Shown here: positions 51,706 to 54,836 of the stretch, in pieces | How positions within the stretch are numbered: the first letter of the stretch is position 1 | Layout of the letters: each line of letters begins with the position of its first letter | Source of the DNA: Clostridia bacterium | GTDB taxonomy: Bacteria > Bacillota > Clostridia > Oscillospirales > Acutalibacteraceae | Direction: 5' to 3' | NCBI GenBank assembly: GCA_017410605.1 | Contig: JAFQQN010000014.1 | Coordinates: forward strand, 1-54,836 | DNA length: 54,836 bases | The notes under the pieces: model-generated | Database searches by the model: none | What the model saw: the letters and a program-made list of their open reading frames with translations, nothing else | What the model was told of the DNA's origin: nothing | Translations under genes and position numbers: made by a program

Positions 51706-52836
51706 ATGACAAAGATTGATATTTTTTCAGGTTTTTTAGGTGCTGGTAAAACCACACTTATAAAAAAGCTTATATCAGAGGGCTATAATGGTGAAAAGCT
51801 CGTTCTCATCGAAAATGAATTTGGAGAAATTGGTATCGATGGCGGCTTTTTAAAGGAATCAGGCATTGAAATAACTGAAATGAATTCCGGTTGCATTTGT
51901 TGTAGCCTTGTTGGTGACTTTGGCGAGGCCTTAAAAAAGGTTTTAGACCAGTTTTCTCCCGACCGCATTTTAATTGAACCCTCTGGTGTTGGGAAGCTTA
52001 GCGATGTTATAAACGCTGTTGAAGTGGTGCTGAACGATAATGTGGTATTAAACAGCGCAACCGCTGTTGTAGATGCTTCAAAGTGCAAAATGTATATGAA
52101 AAATTTCGGTGAGTTCTTTAACAACCAAATTGAACATGCAGGTTGTATTATTTTAAGCCGAACTGATATAACCTCATCAGAAAAAGTGGCTAAAGCAACC
52201 GAACTTATAAGAGAGAAAAATCCCTCTGCCACGATAGTTACAACTTCTATAAACGATCTTTCCGGTAAGGATATTTTGGCCGCCATGGAGGGTAAGGAAA
52301 CACTTGAAACCTTAAAACAGTTGCTAGAAGAAAAAGAACTCTGTCCTGTATGCGGTCACCACCATCATGAAGAGCACTGCGAGTGCGGTCACGAACACCA
52401 CCATCACGATGAGCACTGCGAGTGCGGTCACGAACACCACCATCACGATGAGCATTGCGACTGTGGTCACGAACACCACCATCACGATGAGCATTGCAAC
52501 TGCGGTCACGAACACCACCATCACGATGAGCATTGCGACTGTGGTCACGAACATCACCATGCTGATGAGGTTTTTGTTAGTTGTGGCTTTGAAACCGGTA
52601 ATATTTATACTAAAGAAGAGATTGAAAACATCTTAGAAGAGCTTGAAGACTCTAAAAAATACGGTGCGGTTTTAAGGGCTAAAGGCTATGTTAACGGTGT
52701 AAATGGCTGGGTATATTTCGACTATGTTCCTGGTCAGAGTGATGTAAGGCTTGGTTCTCCGGCAGTCACAGGAAGAATTTGTGTTATTGGCTCTGGCCTT
52801 GATGAGCAGGCCATAGAAACCTTATTCCATATTTAA
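51706..52836 (+). CDS. COG0523 (CobW/ZNG-type) GTPase with His/Cys repeat
   Basis: This 376-aa GTPase has Walker A SGFLGAGKTT at residues 8-17, the metal motif GCICC near 64 (CxCC), Walker B/EPSGVG and a C-terminal CobW domain (GYVNGVNGWVYFDYVPG). Between them (about 213-290) lies a metal-binding insert with CPVCGHHHH and five 13-residue repeats of the type EHCECGHEHHHHD. COG0523 proteins deliver or allocate Zn, Co or Ni to target proteins. The repeat would hold many metal ions. First gene of a three-gene cassette; no ribosome site stronger than GAAGGTG. Confidence 0.93.
   Translation: MTKIDIFSGFLGAGKTTLIKKLISEGYNGEKLVLIENEFGEIGIDGGFLKESGIEITEMNSGCICCSLVGDFGEALKKVLDQFSPDRILIEPSGVGKLSDVINAVEVVLNDNVVLNSATAVVDASKCKMYMKNFGEFFNNQIEHAGCIILSRTDITSSEKVAKATELIREKNPSATIVTTSINDLSGKDILAAMEGKETLETLKQLLEEKELCPVCGHHHHEEHCECGHEHHHHDEHCECGHEHHHHDEHCDCGHEHHHHDEHCNCGHEHHHHDEHCDCGHEHHHADEVFVSCGFETGNIYTKEEIENILEELEDSKKYGAVLRAKGYVNGVNGWVYFDYVPGQSDVRLGSPAVTGRICVIGSGLDEQAIETLFHI
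52372..52566 (+). repeat. Five 39-bp tandem coding repeats
   Basis: Five in-frame units start at 52372, 52411, 52450, 52489 and 52528. Variation is mostly at one codon (GAG, GAC or AAC before TGC) and silent sites; the last unit replaces the final His with Ala. Each encodes two Cys and about six His. Confidence 0.92.
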
Positions 52837-52848
52837 GAGGTGTTTTAA

Positions 52849-53790
52849 ATGGATATTCCCGTTTATCTGTTTACAGGTTTTTTAGAATCGGGCAAAACAA
52901 AATTCATTCAAGAAACAATGGAGGATGAACGCTTTAATACCGGCGAGAAAACATTACTTCTTGTTTGTGAAGAAGGTATAGAAGAATATGAACCTGAGCG
53001 TTTTTGTTCCCCAAATGTTTTTATTGAAGAAATAGAAGACGAAGATGATTTAAACGACAAGTTTCTTACCTCTCTCCTTAAAAAATATTCAGCAAAGCGC
53101 GTTTTGGTTGAATATAACGGTATGTGGCAATTGAAAACTCTTTTCGACAGCCTTCCCAAAAACTGGGTTATTGCACAAGAATTTATGTTTGCCGAGGCTA
53201 CCACAATTTTAAATTATAATCAGAATATGCGAAGCCTTGTTGCCGAAAAACTCACCACCTGTGAATTAGTAGTGTTTAACCGGTATAATGATAGCGTGGA
53301 CAAGCTCGAACTTCACAAAATGGTAAGAGGTCTTAATACGCGCTGTGCAATAGCCTATGAACGAGCAGACGGTAATGTCGAATACGACGACATCGAAGAC
53401 CCACTACCATTTGACCGAGAGGCCGATATAATAAACATTTCTGATAAAGATTATGCCTATTTTTATCGCGATCTTTCGGAAAATTTAAATTTTTATCATA
53501 ACAAAACTGCTAAATTTAAATGCGTTGTTGCTAAAAACCATCAACTTAAAAACAACGAGTTAGTTATTGGAAGACACGTTATGACCTGCTGCGTCGACGA
53601 TATCGCCTTTGCCGGATTTATACTTTTAGGCGATGGATTCAATAGCGTTTCCAACCGTGAATGGGTTTATGTCACAGCCAAAATTAAGGTTGAAAATAAC
53701 CATCTTTATGGTAAAGTAGGACCTGTTCTTTATGCCGTGGATATTGCTAAAACCTCTCCCCCTGAAGAAGAGGTCGCAACATTTTATTAA
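52849..53790 (+). CDS. CobW-like P-loop protein fused to a YcgQ-like domain
   Basis: This 313-aa protein has Walker A FTGFLESGKTKF at residues 8-19, as in CobW, but lacks the CxCC motif and has VEYNGM where COG0523 has EPSG. The C-terminal third (about 215-313) shows GRHVMTCCVDDIAFAGFILL, a signature of the TIGR03943/DUF1980 (YcgQ) family, whose Bacillus member is encoded in a zinc-regulated locus. No permease partner (YcgR type) is adjacent. It starts 12 bp after the COG0523 gene and ends at the next gene's ribosome site, so it is co-transcribed. Likely metal-linked. Confidence 0.8.
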   Translation: MDIPVYLFTGFLESGKTKFIQETMEDERFNTGEKTLLLVCEEGIEEYEPERFCSPNVFIEEIEDEDDLNDKFLTSLLKKYSAKRVLVEYNGMWQLKTLFDSLPKNWVIAQEFMFAEATTILNYNQNMRSLVAEKLTTCELVVFNRYNDSVDKLELHKMVRGLNTRCAIAYERADGNVEYDDIEDPLPFDREADIINISDKDYAYFYRDLSENLNFYHNKTAKFKCVVAKNHQLKNNELVIGRHVMTCCVDDIAFAGFILLGDGFNSVSNREWVYVTAKIKVENNHLYGKVGPVLYAVDIAKTSPPEEEVATFY

Positions 53791-53804
53791 TGGAGGAACT
53801 TATT

Positions 53805-54245
53805 ATGAATCACAAAGAAAAAGCTAAAGAGATCTTTTTGAAGGGTAACAACTGCGCTCAAGCTGTTTTCGGTGCATTCTCTGATGTTACAGGCATTGAT
53901 GAAGAAACTGCACTTAAAATTTCAGCCTCTTTTGGTGGTGGTATGGGACATATGGGCGAGGTTTGCGGTGCCGTTAGCGGAATGTTTATGGCGGCCGGTG
54001 TTGTTTTTGGGTATGGTGCAAATGTAAGTCCCAAAATTAAACAAAAACACAATGAACTTGTAGTGAAAATGGCCAAGCAATTTAAAGAGCGTTTCCCCTC
54101 TCTTCTTTGCCGTGACCTTATGAAAGGCCTCGCTAATAATGATTTCTCGCTTCCGGAAGGTGATGAATATAAGAATCGCCCTTGCCTTATTTTTGTTGAA
54201 TATGCAACTGAAATTATGGACAAGCTTTTAAATACACAAAATTAA
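53805..54245 (+). CDS. C_GCAxxG_C_C family redox protein
   Basis: The start is the ATG at 53805 (GGAGGA just before it; a longer frame from 53790 reads through that site). The 146-aa protein has NCAQAVFGAF (near residue 16), SFGGGMGHMGEVCGAVSG (C-G-A-x-x-G motif near 46) and further Cys near 100 and 124. The family (TIGR01909) is a small helical Cys protein of unknown, probably redox or metal-linked, function. Last gene of the cassette. Confidence 0.9.
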   Translation: MNHKEKAKEIFLKGNNCAQAVFGAFSDVTGIDEETALKISASFGGGMGHMGEVCGAVSGMFMAAGVVFGYGANVSPKIKQKHNELVVKMAKQFKERFPSLLCRDLMKGLANNDFSLPEGDEYKNRPCLIFVEYATEIMDKLLNTQN

Positions 54246-54261
54246 TTACATAAAATAAGTA

Positions 54262-54298
54262 AAGCCTCTAACCATCTTGATGGGTTAGAGGCTTTAAA
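54262..54298 (+). terminator. Terminator of the CobW cassette
   Basis: AAAGCCTCTAACC / GGGTTAGAGGCTTT with loop ATCTTGAT, followed by AAAACTG on the plus strand; a T tract lies on the minus side. It separates the cassette from the converging rRNA operon. Confidence 0.75.
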
Positions 54299-54327
54299 AC
54301 TGAAATTACAACAGTATAATAATTAAA

Positions 54328-54361
54328 AAGAAAAGAACTACAGTCTTTGTAGTTCTTTTTT
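54328..54361 (-). terminator. rRNA operon terminator
   Basis: AAAAGAACTACA / TGTAGTTCTTTT with a five-base loop; on the minus strand it follows the 5S gene and ends in TTTTCTTTTTAATT. Confidence 0.85.
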
Positions 54362-54364
54362 TAT

Positions 54365-54480
<116 letters not shown>

Positions 54481-54607
54481 TTCAGGTAATAAATTACCCA
54501 TCTATTATAAACCAAAATCAATTGGAATACAATACATAAATTAAATTTTTTAATCGTACCTTCAAAACTGAATAGAGAAAAGCAAGTGGAGGTAAAAACC
54601 ATAAACA

Positions 54608-54836
54608 TTAGGTTAAGCCCTCGGTCTATTAGTACTGCCTAGCTGAATGCCTCACGGCACTTACACACGCAGCCTATCAACCCGGTAGTCTACCGGGGAC
54701 CTTACTAGCTTAAGCTATGGGATATCTTATCTTAAGGTTGGCTTCACGCTTAGATGCTTTCAGCGTTTATCCAATCCGCACATAGCTGCCCAGCTATGCC
54801 ACTGGCGTGACAACTGGTGCACCAGAGGTGCGTCCA
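54608..54836 (-). rRNA. rrl: 23S rRNA, 3' end (partial)
   Basis: The minus strand ends with the conserved 3' segment of 23S rRNA (on the plus strand GGTTAAGCCCTCGGTCTATTAG, then TGGTGCACCAGAGGTGCGTCC toward the window edge). About 230 nt are present; the rest lies to the right. The operon runs toward the CobW cassette. Confidence 0.95.

Noticed and set aside
52372..52566. CRISPR-like array
   Set aside because: Repeats are directly adjacent without spacers and read in frame as His/Cys repeats of the GTPase.

Overview
The window reads as the chromosome of a low-GC, Gram-positive, strictly anaerobic member of the Bacillota, most likely class Clostridia (Oscillospirales/Ruminococcaceae-like). 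The signs are a one-piece pyruvate:ferredoxin oxidoreductase, FeoAB with a FeoB-associated Cys-rich peptide, a sortase and a sortable surface protein, an LCP protein, LuxS, strong AGGAGG-type ribosome binding sites, frequent TTG/GTG starts and textbook TTGACA/TATAAT promoters. Genus and species cannot be fixed from the sequence alone. Almost all of it looks like ordinary chromosome. The accessory-looking parts are the left edge, the large exported protein at 12.6-16.9 kb, the sortase locus, the duplicated hydrolase-like pair at 44-48 kb and the metal-handling cassette at 51.7-54.2 kb.

Layout. 1-412: probable end of an integrated element, closed by a 3' tRNA-Ser fragment (att-like). 0.5-5.4 kb: a lipoprotein with a damaged start, ferritin, two UDP-FucNAc-type sugar genes (capG, capF) and a rodA/ftsW gene. 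5.5-9.6 kb (+): tsaE-tsaB-upp, a LysR regulator with a DUF2752 protein, and two zinc-ribbon membrane proteins. 9.6-12.4 kb (-): feoA-feoB-Cys-rich peptide, with a consensus promoter and two DtxR/IdeR-like operators. 12.6-17.9 kb: a giant exported MBL/CBM/SGNH-type fusion protein divergent from an AraC regulator. 17.9-25.8 kb (-): housekeeping genes (tsf, rpsB with a structured leader, YgjP-like peptidase, lipoprotein, nnrDE, rlmH, YycJ-like MBL, murA). 26.0-33.1 kb (-): LCP, sortase B and a surface protein with an SPPTG signal, DUF624 and partner membrane protein, ywlG-luxS-HD, GT4.

33.3-38.5 kb (+): livKHMGF branched-chain amino-acid importer behind a ~340-nt leader that contains an Ile-rich leader ORF and two intrinsic terminators. 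38.6-42.3 kb (+): PFOR (nifJ) with a folded leader. 42.4-44.0 kb (-): trmO and a DUF4349 lipoprotein. 44.1-48.4 kb (+): two tandem ~680-aa TIM-barrel glycosidase-like paralogues with a 104-nt identical 3' tail. 48.4-48.75 kb: a palindromic repeat element and tRNA-Arg(CCG). 48.8-51.4 kb (-): membrane protein and ABC exporter. 51.7-54.2 kb (+): COG0523 GTPase with a His/Cys repeat, a CobW/YcgQ-like fusion and a C_GCAxxG protein. 54.36 kb to the end (-): 5S rRNA and the 3' end of 23S rRNA.

Functional links. Iron uptake (feo) and storage (ferritin) are both present. Two t6A-related steps (TsaB/TsaE and TrmO) occur in separate operons. RodA, MurA, LCP, CapF/G and sortase B give a cell-envelope theme. 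The best candidates for something undescribed are the liv leader, the three-gene metal cassette with its own inverted-repeat promoter, the SPPTG/sortase/LCP locus, the MBL-SGNH fusion and the converted hydrolase pair.
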